A stretch of 64,000 nt of DNA from Pollutimonas sp035515055 (lineage in GTDB: Bacteria; Pseudomonadota; Gammaproteobacteria; Burkholderiales; Burkholderiaceae_B): positions 1 through 64,000 of the forward strand of contig DATJBV010000032.1 in assembly GCA_035515055.1 (NCBI GenBank). Reading direction: 5' to 3'. The notes under the pieces were generated by a model that was not told the origin of the DNA, ran no database searches, and saw only the letters and a program-made list of their open reading frames with translations. Within the stretch, counting starts at the first letter, position 1. Each line of letters starts with the position of its first letter. This document shows, in pieces, positions 50,366 to 59,122 of this stretch. Position numbers and translations under genes: made by a program.

Positions 50366-51717
50366 TGAAACCTGCAGCCAATTCCTTGTTATCCCCAAGT
50401 CCACTTCGCAACGAACCACCTGCACTGAAAACGGAATCCATCGCCGCATGGTTGCTGTGTGTCGCAGTGGCGCTGCTTATATTGTTTCAAGTCCACGTCG
50501 CGGTCGGTTCGGGCGCGATCAACGTGAACTTGGCCGACCCATTTGCAATCCTGGCATTTTCCGCGGTCCTCATGGATGCAGCGCTTCATAAGCGGCTTCC
50601 GTTATGGCGGGTGCCATATTTCAATTACGCGCTAGTCGGCATCTCTGTCGTCATGCTCCTAGGCTTTGCGCACGGCTGGTATGTCATTGGATCAAGCAAT
50701 TGGGCAATGGGTAAGGTATTGGGCTGGTTCGTGCTGCTGGGCTATCTGGCGGCCGGATATCTTTGTGTCGCATATAGAGGGACGCCCGGGTTCAGGCGCT
50801 TGCTGGAAACCATGGCTATCATTATGTGCGCAATCGTATTTACTCGCGCTATAGTGATCATCGGTCAACCATACGGCTTTTTCGATACGTACGAATTACC
50901 ACATAATTTTGAAGGCTATGCGGGAAACCGGAATGCCTTGGCCTTTCAAATTTTGGCTATATCTGCCGCGTTCCTTGCTTACCTTCCAACATACTCGCAC
51001 AAGAAACCGGCATTCTTACCATTATTCAGCTACAGCCAACTTTCCCTGTTTGCTATGGCAGTCATGGTGGCCGGCATGATCCTGACTGCCTCCCGGTCCG
51101 GCATTGCCACCATGCTGATCGTTTTTACGGTGGGATTTGTCATTCGGCGGGAAAATCGGAAGACGACCTTGCTGGCGTTGCTACTCGGGCTAATATTATG
51201 GGCGTTTTTCGTATACTCGGCTGAGTTAGTACTCTACGTTCATGGCTTATTTTCTGATTTACTGGGCATCGAGCCGCCAAATGCGGAACGGCTAAGGTCG
51301 ATACAAACGCGTTTTTCCACACCTGAGAGCGACGTGGGCAGGTGGCTGTTGACCGAGAAAGCATTTGCTGTGTGGTTGGAGGCTCCGCTCTTCGGGCGGG
51401 GCCTGGGCTACTTCCTTGATGTCAGCCCGGCCATCATGGGGCTCCCCATCGTCATACACAATACAGCGCTTTGGCTATTGACCGAGTTCGGCTTAATCGG
51501 CCTGATACCGTTTGGCTTTACTTTTGTTATATTAGTCATTTGGGCGATCAAGCAAACCAAAAGACGCTTGACTGCAAATGCTGTGCTGTTGTTGTTGATT
51601 GCATTTATACTGATGAGCGCTTTTCATGAAGTCCTATATCAACGAATCTTTTGGTTTTTCCTTGGCGCACTACTAACTTATCGATCGCTTGACCGCTCGA
51701 AGCTCATACAAATATAG
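50365..51717 (+). CDS. O-antigen polymerase/ligase-like membrane protein
   Basis: 450 residues with about 11 hydrophobic segments and one longer exposed loop (about residues 280-370), as in Wzy and WaaL. GNRNALAFQILAISAAFLA and LTASRSGIATMLIVFTV match the Wzy_C region. GRGLGYFLDVSPAIMGLPIVIHN carries the His of the large loop. Which of polymerase or ligase cannot be told from sequence alone. The place in a locus with a PglC-type primer and a pseudaminic acid unit favours polymerase (Wzy). Confidence 0.75.
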   Translation: MKPAANSLLSPSPLRNEPPALKTESIAAWLLCVAVALLILFQVHVAVGSGAINVNLADPFAILAFSAVLMDAALHKRLPLWRVPYFNYALVGISVVMLLGFAHGWYVIGSSNWAMGKVLGWFVLLGYLAAGYLCVAYRGTPGFRRLLETMAIIMCAIVFTRAIVIIGQPYGFFDTYELPHNFEGYAGNRNALAFQILAISAAFLAYLPTYSHKKPAFLPLFSYSQLSLFAMAVMVAGMILTASRSGIATMLIVFTVGFVIRRENRKTTLLALLLGLILWAFFVYSAELVLYVHGLFSDLLGIEPPNAERLRSIQTRFSTPESDVGRWLLTEKAFAVWLEAPLFGRGLGYFLDVSPAIMGLPIVIHNTALWLLTEFGLIGLIPFGFTFVILVIWAIKQTKRRLTANAVLLLLIAFILMSAFHEVLYQRIFWFFLGALLTYRSLDRSKLIQI

Positions 51718-51739
51718 AAAAAACGCCCACTAAAAAGAT

Positions 51740-53722
51740 ATGGAACAGGGCCGCAATACTATGCCGGCGCCCTCAAGCATGCAAAAAGAACAATATCGCC
51801 CGGATATTGATGGCTTACGCGCCGTTGCCGTTATTGCCGTGCTCCTACACCACCTAAACGCCGGCCTCGTTCCTGGCGGATTCATAGGCGTTGACATCTT
51901 TTTTGTCATCTCCGGTTACCTTATAACTTCTCACATCTACTGCGAAAGTCTAAATGGAAAGTTCTCATTCGCGAGTTTCTACAAGAGACGCATAAGCAGA
52001 ATTGTTCCCGCATTATTCGCCGTAATGCTGGCATCCGTCGTAGCCGGGATTTTCATTCTTTCGCCTGTAGATTTTGAACGGCTGACATCGAGTGCGCTAT
52101 TGGCCCTGGGAGGCCTTTCTAATTTCTATTTCTGGCGGGAATACGGCAACTATTTTTCCAGCAACGTAAGCGAGGCTGTGCTTTTGCATACGTGGTCGCT
52201 TGGCGTGGAAGAACAATTTTATCTTTTATGGCCGATGGCCTTTATTTTAATCGTAAAGGTGATTCCACGCTTTGTAGTTGTAGCATTGCTGTCCCTGACC
52301 ATTGCTGGGGCTGTGTTCTCCGAGTATGCAACATCAATCGTCCCATCCGCCTCATATTACTTATTGCCCACGCGTTTCTTCGAATTGACGCTTGGCGGGA
52401 CATTGGCGGTGGTGAGCAGCCCAGGGGCCTGGCAAGGCCGCAAGTTTACTTACGCCTGCAAGCTGGCGGGCTACTGCTTGATCGGCTACGGATTTATTGC
52501 ACTTAACCCTCAATCGGTTTTTCCCGGCCTGAACGCTTTATACCCTTCTTTTGGCGCAGCGTTATTGATCATTGCTGGCAAAAGCGGGTATCCGTCACGA
52601 CTTTTGTCGAATAGGCCGATGGTTTCGATAGGGTTGCTCTCTTATTCGGCATACCTATGGCACTGGCCTATCATTGCCTATATGCATTATCTCGGAATAT
52701 CTATTGATATAACAACGGGATTCTTTGCAATAGTTGCGACCTTCACATTAGCTTGGTTAACGTGGCGATGCATTGAAACGCCATTCAGGCATAACGTGTC
52801 ACGGCTGACGTTCGCCGGTATTTTTGTTAAGCGGCTTGCGCTTCCTGCGTGTTCGCTACTGGTGCTTCTCGCTGCCAGCTGGCATTTTCAAGGTTTTCCG
52901 GGGCGATTTCCTCAAGAAGTGAGCGATCTCGAGGCGTCAGTCCAAACCAAGCCTAATGAATTGAGGAAGGGCTGCCACGTGCCAAACGCCGCACATGCCA
53001 CCCCTCCCAACCCTGGCTGCAAGCTTGGCGTGGCCAAGTCCGTAACTGATGCAGTGCTGATAGGCGATTCATTCGCAAATCATTTTTCCGGTATGGTGGA
53101 TGTGTTGGCCACGGCGGAAGGCCTGTCCGTCATGGACTACACCATGGACGGTTGCGTGCCAATAATCCAAGGCTCGACTGCGCTGCGCACCAACGTACAG
53201 GAACGTTGCGCGTTACGCAACGAGTACGCGCTAAACATGATCGAGCAAACCAAATATGGATATGTAATCCTTGCGGGTAGTTGGCCAGACGGCGCAGAGT
53301 ATACAGAGAATATTCTCGCGACCCTCAAGCGTGTCACTGCGACCGGCTCCAAGGTTGTTGTTATTCTTGCCAATCAATATATTGTCAATGCGGCGACTTG
53401 TCCCGTGCGGAAACTGATGTTCGACTCTTCAGTGGATTGCAGTAGCCTCCAGGGCACACAGCCAGTTTACTGGGCGTCAGTTCGCGACCAATTTCCTGAC
53501 GTTCAGTTCATTGATCCTAACCGCTACATATGCAACGCGGGCACGTGCCGCCCTGTCGTCGAGAGCGTGTTGCTCTATAGGGACAATGGCCACCTGAATG
53601 ACGTTGGATCCAGGCTGCTTGGCCAGTTTCTATTGAAGGAAAACCAGGGGATAAGCAAAAATACGGCTTTCATGTACCCATTGGTACATACTCAGGAATC
53701 CAGCGCTTTAGTTCTGCCCTGA
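51740..53722 (+). CDS. Acyltransferase 3 fused to an SGNH domain (OafA type)
   Basis: 660 residues. The N-terminal acyltransferase-3 membrane domain (about 18-390) begins YRPDIDGLRAVAVIAVLLHHL and contains PGGFIGVDIFFVISGYLIT and HTWSLGVEEQFYLLWP. The C-terminal SGNH hydrolase-like part (about 425-660) has AVLIGDSFANHF (the GDS serine) and DNGHLNDVGSRLL (the HLN histidine). This architecture is known for O-antigen O-acetylation. An alternative ATG at 51761 gives a start 7 residues later. Its last 53 bp overlap the convergent wbpM-like gene. Confidence 0.87.
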   Translation: MEQGRNTMPAPSSMQKEQYRPDIDGLRAVAVIAVLLHHLNAGLVPGGFIGVDIFFVISGYLITSHIYCESLNGKFSFASFYKRRISRIVPALFAVMLASVVAGIFILSPVDFERLTSSALLALGGLSNFYFWREYGNYFSSNVSEAVLLHTWSLGVEEQFYLLWPMAFILIVKVIPRFVVVALLSLTIAGAVFSEYATSIVPSASYYLLPTRFFELTLGGTLAVVSSPGAWQGRKFTYACKLAGYCLIGYGFIALNPQSVFPGLNALYPSFGAALLIIAGKSGYPSRLLSNRPMVSIGLLSYSAYLWHWPIIAYMHYLGISIDITTGFFAIVATFTLAWLTWRCIETPFRHNVSRLTFAGIFVKRLALPACSLLVLLAASWHFQGFPGRFPQEVSDLEASVQTKPNELRKGCHVPNAAHATPPNPGCKLGVAKSVTDAVLIGDSFANHFSGMVDVLATAEGLSVMDYTMDGCVPIIQGSTALRTNVQERCALRNEYALNMIEQTKYGYVILAGSWPDGAEYTENILATLKRVTATGSKVVVILANQYIVNAATCPVRKLMFDSSVDCSSLQGTQPVYWASVRDQFPDVQFIDPNRYICNAGTCRPVVESVLLYRDNGHLNDVGSRLLGQFLLKENQGISKNTAFMYPLVHTQESSALVLP

Positions 53723-55520
53723 CGGCATGATCGCTGACTGGACCCGCGTCAGTATCCAACCAGGCTTGCAATTCTTCAAAGAAGCCCACTGGTACCTGTC
53801 TTGATCGCGCTATTCGCAGCTTGGGGTGCGGAGTCTCAATCGTTTCTTCAGCATCGGCCAGTAGTTCTTCATAGAGTTTCTCGCCAGGACGCAAACCGGT
53901 GAATTCTATGCGGATATCATCTTCGGAAAAGCCCGATAGTCTTATCATGTTCCGTGCAAGATCCACGATCTTTACCGGCTCGCCCATATCTAACACAAAA
54001 ATTTCTCCGCCTTGGCCCATAGCGGCTGCCTGCAACACCAATTGCGCGGCTTCTGGAATGGACATGAAATAACGATTTATGTCAGGATGGGTGACGGTAA
54101 CTGGTCCCCCACGAGCGATTTGCGCCTGGAAGCGGGGAATCACGCTCCCGGTGCTGCCAAGTACGTTACCGAAGCGAACCATTTGGAATAGCGTGCCTGT
54201 CCCACCGCAGTGAAGCGCTAGGCACACCATCTCCGCCATGCGTTTGGTTGCACCCATCACGTTGGTCGGATTCACCGCCTTATCAGTGGAGATCAATACG
54301 AAGCGACCAGCTCCATGCTTCTGCGCAGCCCTGGATACGATCAACGTGCCGAGTACGTTGTTACGCACGGCTTGCCAAGCATTTGCAACTTCCATCAAAG
54401 GAACATGTTTGTAGGCGGCGGCGTGGAACACTACCTGCGGCTGCCACCGCTCAAAAACTTCATCCACCCGTTTGGCGTCACGAACATCGCCCGCCAGCGG
54501 CACAATCTGCACATTGGGCGCCTCGTCGCGGAACCATTGTTCGATCATGTAAAGGCTGAATTCGCTGGATTCAAGCAAAACTATACGCGCCGGCGCGAAC
54601 CGGGAAAGCTGCCGGCACAATTCGCTTCCTATCGACCCACCCGCACCAGTCACCAGTACGGTTTTTCCATGAAGCATGTCGCGCACGTTGTCCGCATCGA
54701 TCTTGACAGCTTCGCGGCCTAGCAAGTCTTCAATCTTCACTGGGCGCATCATGTTGACTGCAACCCTGCCACTCATTAACTCGTCCAGTGCGGGCACCGT
54801 GAACAATAAAGCTCCGTGGGCACCGGCTTCCTCGGTAATACGCCGAAGCACCGACGATTTAGCGGATGGCATGGCTAGAATTATATGTTTGGCTTCGTAA
54901 TGCTTCAGTATCCGGCCAATATCCGCGGTGCCGCCTTCCACCCTGCAGCCCGACAATTCAAGACCTCGTTTCGCGGGGTCGTCATCGACCAGAGCGACGA
55001 CTTCCCACTCAGGGCTGCGTTCCAGTTCTCTTACAAGCATTGCGCCAGCCGTGCCCGCCCCGATCACGACAACCGGCTTCCCTTGGCCAGACATTTTCCC
55101 GTACAAGCGGTGCTCTTTCCACATGCGCCAGGCGACTCGACCGCCTCCCATCAAAAGCAATAACAGGACAGGGTATAAAACGATGAGCGATCGCGGAATA
55201 AGGAAATATTTGGGTGCGAAGCTCACAACCAAAAGCAGCGCCAATGTGGAAAGCGCCACGGCCTTTAAAACGCGCTTCAAGTCGGGCAAGCTGGCAAAGC
55301 CCCACATGCCCCGGTAAAGACCCGCCCACCGGCAAGCCATTAGCTGCACGAGCGACAATAAAATCAGGCCATATAAAACTTCCGCATTCAAAGAATATGG
55401 CCATGTCAAATTGAAGCGTATAAAAAACGCCCCGATCCATGCCACCGCGACCATTAACAAATCAAAGGAAAACACCAAATAGGTGCGTAAATTCATCCGT
55501 AACTTCATATTGCTTCGCAC
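53670..55520 (-). CDS. Membrane UDP-GlcNAc 4,6-dehydratase (WbpM/PglF type)
   Basis: 616 residues. Four N-terminal membrane helices (to about residue 130) precede a first Rossmann-like region (GAGTAGAML) and the catalytic SDR domain. That domain has VLVTGAGGSIGSELCRQL, AAYKHVPLMEVA, VLISTDKAVNPTNVMGATKR (the Ser-Met-Lys type triad of this family) and FTGLRPGEKLYEELL. It makes UDP-4-keto-6-deoxy-GlcNAc, substrate for the aminotransferase encoded next. The last gene of the minus-strand operon. Its 3' end overlaps the acyltransferase gene and contains the inverted repeat at 53672-53689. Confidence 0.92.
   Translation of the reverse strand: MRSNMKLRMNLRTYLVFSFDLLMVAVAWIGAFFIRFNLTWPYSLNAEVLYGLILLSLVQLMACRWAGLYRGMWGFASLPDLKRVLKAVALSTLALLLVVSFAPKYFLIPRSLIVLYPVLLLLLMGGGRVAWRMWKEHRLYGKMSGQGKPVVVIGAGTAGAMLVRELERSPEWEVVALVDDDPAKRGLELSGCRVEGGTADIGRILKHYEAKHIILAMPSAKSSVLRRITEEAGAHGALLFTVPALDELMSGRVAVNMMRPVKIEDLLGREAVKIDADNVRDMLHGKTVLVTGAGGSIGSELCRQLSRFAPARIVLLESSEFSLYMIEQWFRDEAPNVQIVPLAGDVRDAKRVDEVFERWQPQVVFHAAAYKHVPLMEVANAWQAVRNNVLGTLIVSRAAQKHGAGRFVLISTDKAVNPTNVMGATKRMAEMVCLALHCGGTGTLFQMVRFGNVLGSTGSVIPRFQAQIARGGPVTVTHPDINRYFMSIPEAAQLVLQAAAMGQGGEIFVLDMGEPVKIVDLARNMIRLSGFSEDDIRIEFTGLRPGEKLYEELLADAEETIETPHPKLRIARSRQVPVGFFEELQAWLDTDAGPVSDHAVRAELKRWIPEYVPMGT
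53672..53689. terminator. Short hairpin inside overlapping 3' ends
   Basis: ATGTACC (53672-53678) and GGTACAT (53683-53689) with loop CATT. It sits at the stop codon of the wbpM-like gene and inside the end of the acyltransferase gene, where two operons converge. It may slow or stop transcription in both directions. No T-run is present, so termination is uncertain. Confidence 0.35.
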
Positions 55521-56696
55521 CTAACCCGCTGCCATCTTCATCACGGCGACCAATACCCGATTGGTATGCTCGATCTCAGAACTCGTCAGTGTGGGGTGAA
55601 CCAAGAACATAACACTGGTGTCGCCCAATTCCCGCGCCACCGGAAGTCTGGATAGAGGGCGCCAGCCGGTATTTTCAAATGCTTTCTCCAGATAGACTTC
55701 AGAGCACGAACCGGAATACGCAGGAACGCCTGCCGCGTTAACTTCCGACAAAATACGATCGCGCGACCACTCTGGCTTTAGCTGTCCTGGCTCCACGAAT
55801 ACATAGCACTTGTAGGCAGCGTGTTCTATATGTTCTGGCACCACCGGCGCTCGAAGGCCTGCAGTCTGTTGCGCAGTGGCCCAGATCGCGCGCGCATTGC
55901 TTAACCGTGCGTCATGCCATGCCGCCATACGTTTTAACTGTATCCTGGCAATGGCCGCCTGCACCTCCGTCATTCGCCAGTTGGTACCAAAGCTTTCATG
56001 AAGCCACCGAAATCCGGGTGGATGTTGGCGAACATGGACGGCGTCCCAAGACTTGCCATGGTCTTTATATGCCCACATCGATTTATATAACGCCTCGTCA
56101 TTGGTGGTGACTGCCCCCCCTTCGCCGCCTGTCGTCATGATTTTGTCTTGGCAGAACGACCAGGCGGCAATATCTCCGATTGATCCAACCGGGCGCCCTT
56201 TGTAGCGTGCTCCATGTGCTTGCGCACAGTCTTCGATGACAACCAGGCCATGTTGGTCAGCGAGTGCCATGATGCTGTCCATCTCGCAAGGCCAGCCGGC
56301 CAAGTGAACCGCGATGATGGCCTTCGTTTTTGGCGTGATAGCACCAGCAATTGTAGTTGAAGTAATATTTTGACTATCGCGATCGACATCAACGAATACA
56401 GGCTCGGCACCCGCAGTCACAATACTTGAAGCGGAAGCCAGGAAAGTACGCGACGTCACAATGACCTCATCGCCACTGCCGACGTTCAAGGCTTTGAGTG
56501 CTAGATCCAATGCCACCGTGCCGTTCATCAACGCCACCGCGTATTTGACTTCGCACCAAGCAGCGAACTCTTTTTCAAATTCCCGACCCTCTTGTCCAGT
56601 CCAATAATTTACCTTGTTGGATAGAATCACATTGCGTGCAGCATTTGCTTCATCGTCAGTAAAACTGGGCCAGGGCGAAAAGTTCGTATTTAGCAT
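55521..56696 (-). CDS. DegT/DnrJ/EryC1/StrS-type sugar aminotransferase (PglE-like)
   Basis: 391-residue PLP enzyme. The PLP-binding lysine is in WSFCQDKIMTTGGEGG, and the pyridine-contacting aspartate in VVIEDCAQAHGARYKG. It follows PglE and would add an amino group to C4 of UDP-4-keto-6-deoxy-GlcNAc. Neighbours are the dehydratase (immediately downstream) and the acetyltransferase (upstream), the pglF-E-D order of diacetamido-trideoxyhexose synthesis. Start ATG at 56696, 6 bp after the acetyltransferase stop. Confidence 0.9.
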   Translation of the reverse strand: MLNTNFSPWPSFTDDEANAARNVILSNKVNYWTGQEGREFEKEFAAWCEVKYAVALMNGTVALDLALKALNVGSGDEVIVTSRTFLASASSIVTAGAEPVFVDVDRDSQNITSTTIAGAITPKTKAIIAVHLAGWPCEMDSIMALADQHGLVVIEDCAQAHGARYKGRPVGSIGDIAAWSFCQDKIMTTGGEGGAVTTNDEALYKSMWAYKDHGKSWDAVHVRQHPPGFRWLHESFGTNWRMTEVQAAIARIQLKRMAAWHDARLSNARAIWATAQQTAGLRAPVVPEHIEHAAYKCYVFVEPGQLKPEWSRDRILSEVNAAGVPAYSGSCSEVYLEKAFENTGWRPLSRLPVARELGDTSVMFLVHPTLTSSEIEHTNRVLVAVMKMAAG

Positions 56697-56702
56697 TGCA
56701 GT

Positions 56703-57362
56703 CTATTCTTTAGCAAAAATTCTTGCGGGATTACCCACCACGGTTACACCGGCCGGGACGTCTTTAGTCACCACGGCGCCCATTCCAACGACGGCACCTC
56801 GGCCAATTGTCAACGGCCGTCCGGGCTGGCCCTGCTTAATGACAGCGCCGGTACCGATGTACGCATGATCTTCAATGACAATGTTGCCATTGCACTTCAC
56901 TGATGGCGCAAATGTGACATAGTCGCCAATAATGCAATCATGAGCGACATAGCTATAAATGTTCGCATGAAACTGGCGCCCGATACGGATATTGGACGTA
57001 AGAGTCACGAACGGACACAGAATGGAGCCCTGGCCCAGCTCTACCGCGTCGAGCACGATACTGTTCGCTGCCCTTACTGCCAAGGGAAGCACTTCGTCTC
57101 TTGTACATCGATTGACGATTTGCTCACGAATGACGCTGTTGCCAATCGCGACAGCCGCATACTTTGCCGAGGCAGGCGCATCTAAATACTCCGCGTAAGT
57201 CAATACTCGGTGACCGTTTATCTCCGGGACGGTGGGGTTGTCATCCACAAATACCAATTTCGCATCGCCAATTCCCTTCAGCTGCAATGCTTGACGCACT
57301 AGCGGCAATACTTCGCGACCAAATCCGCTTGCACCATACACCGCAAACAACGGTTTACTCAT
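56703..57362 (-). CDS. Sugar O/N-acetyltransferase of the NeuD/PglD family
   Basis: 219 residues. The N-terminal Rossmann-like part is FAVYGASGFGREVLPLVRQAL. The C-terminal left-handed beta helix (about 90-219) has hexapeptide repeats such as IGRQFHANIYSYVAHDCIIGDYV and the histidines of the PglD active site. It would acetylate the C4 amine formed by PglE. It overlaps the priming transferase gene by 4 bp (ATGA). Confidence 0.88.
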   Translation of the reverse strand: MSKPLFAVYGASGFGREVLPLVRQALQLKGIGDAKLVFVDDNPTVPEINGHRVLTYAEYLDAPASAKYAAVAIGNSVIREQIVNRCTRDEVLPLAVRAANSIVLDAVELGQGSILCPFVTLTSNIRIGRQFHANIYSYVAHDCIIGDYVTFAPSVKCNGNIVIEDHAYIGTGAVIKQGQPGRPLTIGRGAVVGMGAVVTKDVPAGVTVVGNPARIFAKE

Positions 57363-57979
57363 TCAATTTCCTTTCCTTGCCCGCCAGTAAACCGAGTCAT
57401 GGTGGCTTCACCTTGGGCGCTTATTCCGTCACGAATAACGACTTTTTTAACTGTTAAAAGCAATATTTTGAGGTCTAGAAAAAATGACTGATGGTCAACG
57501 TACCATATGTCTAGGTTGAATTTTTCATCCCAGCCAAGCGTATTGCGACCATTAACCTGCGCCCATCCTGTGATGCCCGGTCTTACTTCATGGCGACGCG
57601 CCTGGGAAGGCGAATACAAAGGGAGATAATCCATCAGCAAAGGCCGGGGCCCGACAAGACTCATGTCGCCTTTCAATACATTCGCGAGTTCAGGCAGCTC
57701 GTCGAGGCTGGTAGAACGCAAGAACGCACCCAGTTTCGTCATGCGCGCGGCATCGGGCAGTACATTCCCGCCCGCATCGACCGCGTTGCGCATAGTCCTG
57801 AACTTGACCATACGAAACGGTTTTCCTGCCAGGCCCGGCCGCTCCTGGCAAAACAGAGCCGGAGACCCCAATTTCCACCGGACCAGCAAAGCCACCATTA
57901 ATATGACAGGGGAAAGCACCACCAAGGCAATGCTCGCCGCTGCAACATCGAATAGACGCTTAAGCATTGATTGCCGCAT
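57359..57979 (-). CDS. Initiating sugar-phosphate transferase (PglC/bacterial sugar transferase family)
   Basis: 206 residues with one N-terminal re-entrant hydrophobic helix (LKRLFDVAAASIALVVLSPVILMV) and a small cytosolic domain. Family motifs are CQERPGLAGKPFRMVKFRTM, STSLDELPELANVLKGDMSLVGPRP and PGITGWAQVNGRN. The minimal size matches PglC rather than the large WbaP/WcaJ type. It would transfer the diacetamido-sugar phosphate to undecaprenyl phosphate. A second start at 57967 (MLKRLFD) is equally likely. Confidence 0.9.
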   Translation of the reverse strand: MRQSMLKRLFDVAAASIALVVLSPVILMVALLVRWKLGSPALFCQERPGLAGKPFRMVKFRTMRNAVDAGGNVLPDAARMTKLGAFLRSTSLDELPELANVLKGDMSLVGPRPLLMDYLPLYSPSQARRHEVRPGITGWAQVNGRNTLGWDEKFNLDIWYVDHQSFFLDLKILLLTVKKVVIRDGISAQGEATMTRFTGGQGKEIE

Positions 57980-57980
57980 A

Positions 57981-59108
57981 TCAGGCTATACCCATTTCTT
58001 TCAACATGATTTTGTTCACTTCATGTACATCATATTTGGTTTCCGCCAATACACGAGACCTGTGTCCCAGGCGATGGCTCAACGACGGCTCGTTGATAAA
58101 CCGCTCCATGGCGACAATAAGGGCGTCAACCGATTTGACCGGAATGAGATATCTATTTTCTCCGTCAACAATCGTCTCTCTGCATCCGGGCGTGTCAGTG
58201 GTGATGATAGGTCTAGCCATCGCCATGGCTTCCAACACGGTCCGGGGCGTTCCTTCCCTATAGGACGGCAATACATAGACGCTGCATGCCGAAAGCGCTG
58301 GGCGGACATCGCTCAGCCGCCCCAGGTATTCCAGCGTACCGGTAGAAACCCAAGAGTCTAGTTCATGTTGACTCACTGCATTTGGGTTGTCGTCTATCCA
58401 CCCCGCAAGACTAAAACGGACGCTAGGGTGACGTAAACGAATGTTGGCGGCGGCCTGCGCAAACTCCCGGACTCCCTTATCGCCCAGTAAACGAGCAATC
58501 AGCAGGAAATGCGGGGCGTCCGGCAAGGGTGTGGCACTAAATTCGTTAATATCAACCCCCGAGCCGTTAATAACGACTGAAGACGTACGGTTCTCTAGTA
58601 TGTCAGAGGCACGAAATAATGCCTCATCGTCGGGATTCTGGAAGAAGACTTTGTCGGCATGTCGCAACGCTGCGGCATACAACCCATGTACGGCATATCG
58701 TAAGAGTCGGCGGGCGCCTTTTGCCTCGTCCTGGCCCTGAAAAGCGTACCCTAAGCCGGTGATGAGTGCGAAGCGCCGTGGAACCCGCGCCAGCCATGCC
58801 GCCAGTAAACCATAAACGACCGGCTTCACGGTATATGCCATAACGTAATGCGGACGAATCGTTCTCATCAGCCACCATAGCGCCAACAGAGTCCGCGCAT
58901 CGGCAAAAGGATTCATTCCAGTGCGTCGCAACGGCACTTCATGTACGACTACACCCTTCGACTCCAACCGTTGCCGAACATGGCTGTCCACGCCCAAGCC
59001 GGGAGCAGCAATATGCACCCGTAAGCCGCGCGCTAATAACGCTTCGATAAGAGCTCCACGGAAGGTTATTAAAGATTCCGGAAAACTGGCCACCAATAAA
59101 AAAATCAT
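57981..59108 (-). CDS. Family 4 glycosyltransferase (PglA-like)
   Basis: About 375 residues of the GT-B fold. Start ATG at 59108 gives MIFLLVASFPESLITFRG; a longer frame upstream reaches into the end of the asnB gene and is rejected. The C-terminal donor-binding half has LIARLLGDKGVREFAQA and VLPSYREGTPRTVLEAMAMARPIITTDTPGCRE. These resemble PglA, which adds the second sugar to polyprenyl-linked diNAcBac. The neighbouring pglC/D/E/F-like genes support the same place in the pathway. Confidence 0.85.
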   Translation of the reverse strand: MIFLLVASFPESLITFRGALIEALLARGLRVHIAAPGLGVDSHVRQRLESKGVVVHEVPLRRTGMNPFADARTLLALWWLMRTIRPHYVMAYTVKPVVYGLLAAWLARVPRRFALITGLGYAFQGQDEAKGARRLLRYAVHGLYAAALRHADKVFFQNPDDEALFRASDILENRTSSVVINGSGVDINEFSATPLPDAPHFLLIARLLGDKGVREFAQAAANIRLRHPSVRFSLAGWIDDNPNAVSQHELDSWVSTGTLEYLGRLSDVRPALSACSVYVLPSYREGTPRTVLEAMAMARPIITTDTPGCRETIVDGENRYLIPVKSVDALIVAMERFINEPSLSHRLGHRSRVLAETKYDVHEVNKIMLKEMGIA

Positions 59109-59122
59109 TACATTAAGCTCTA

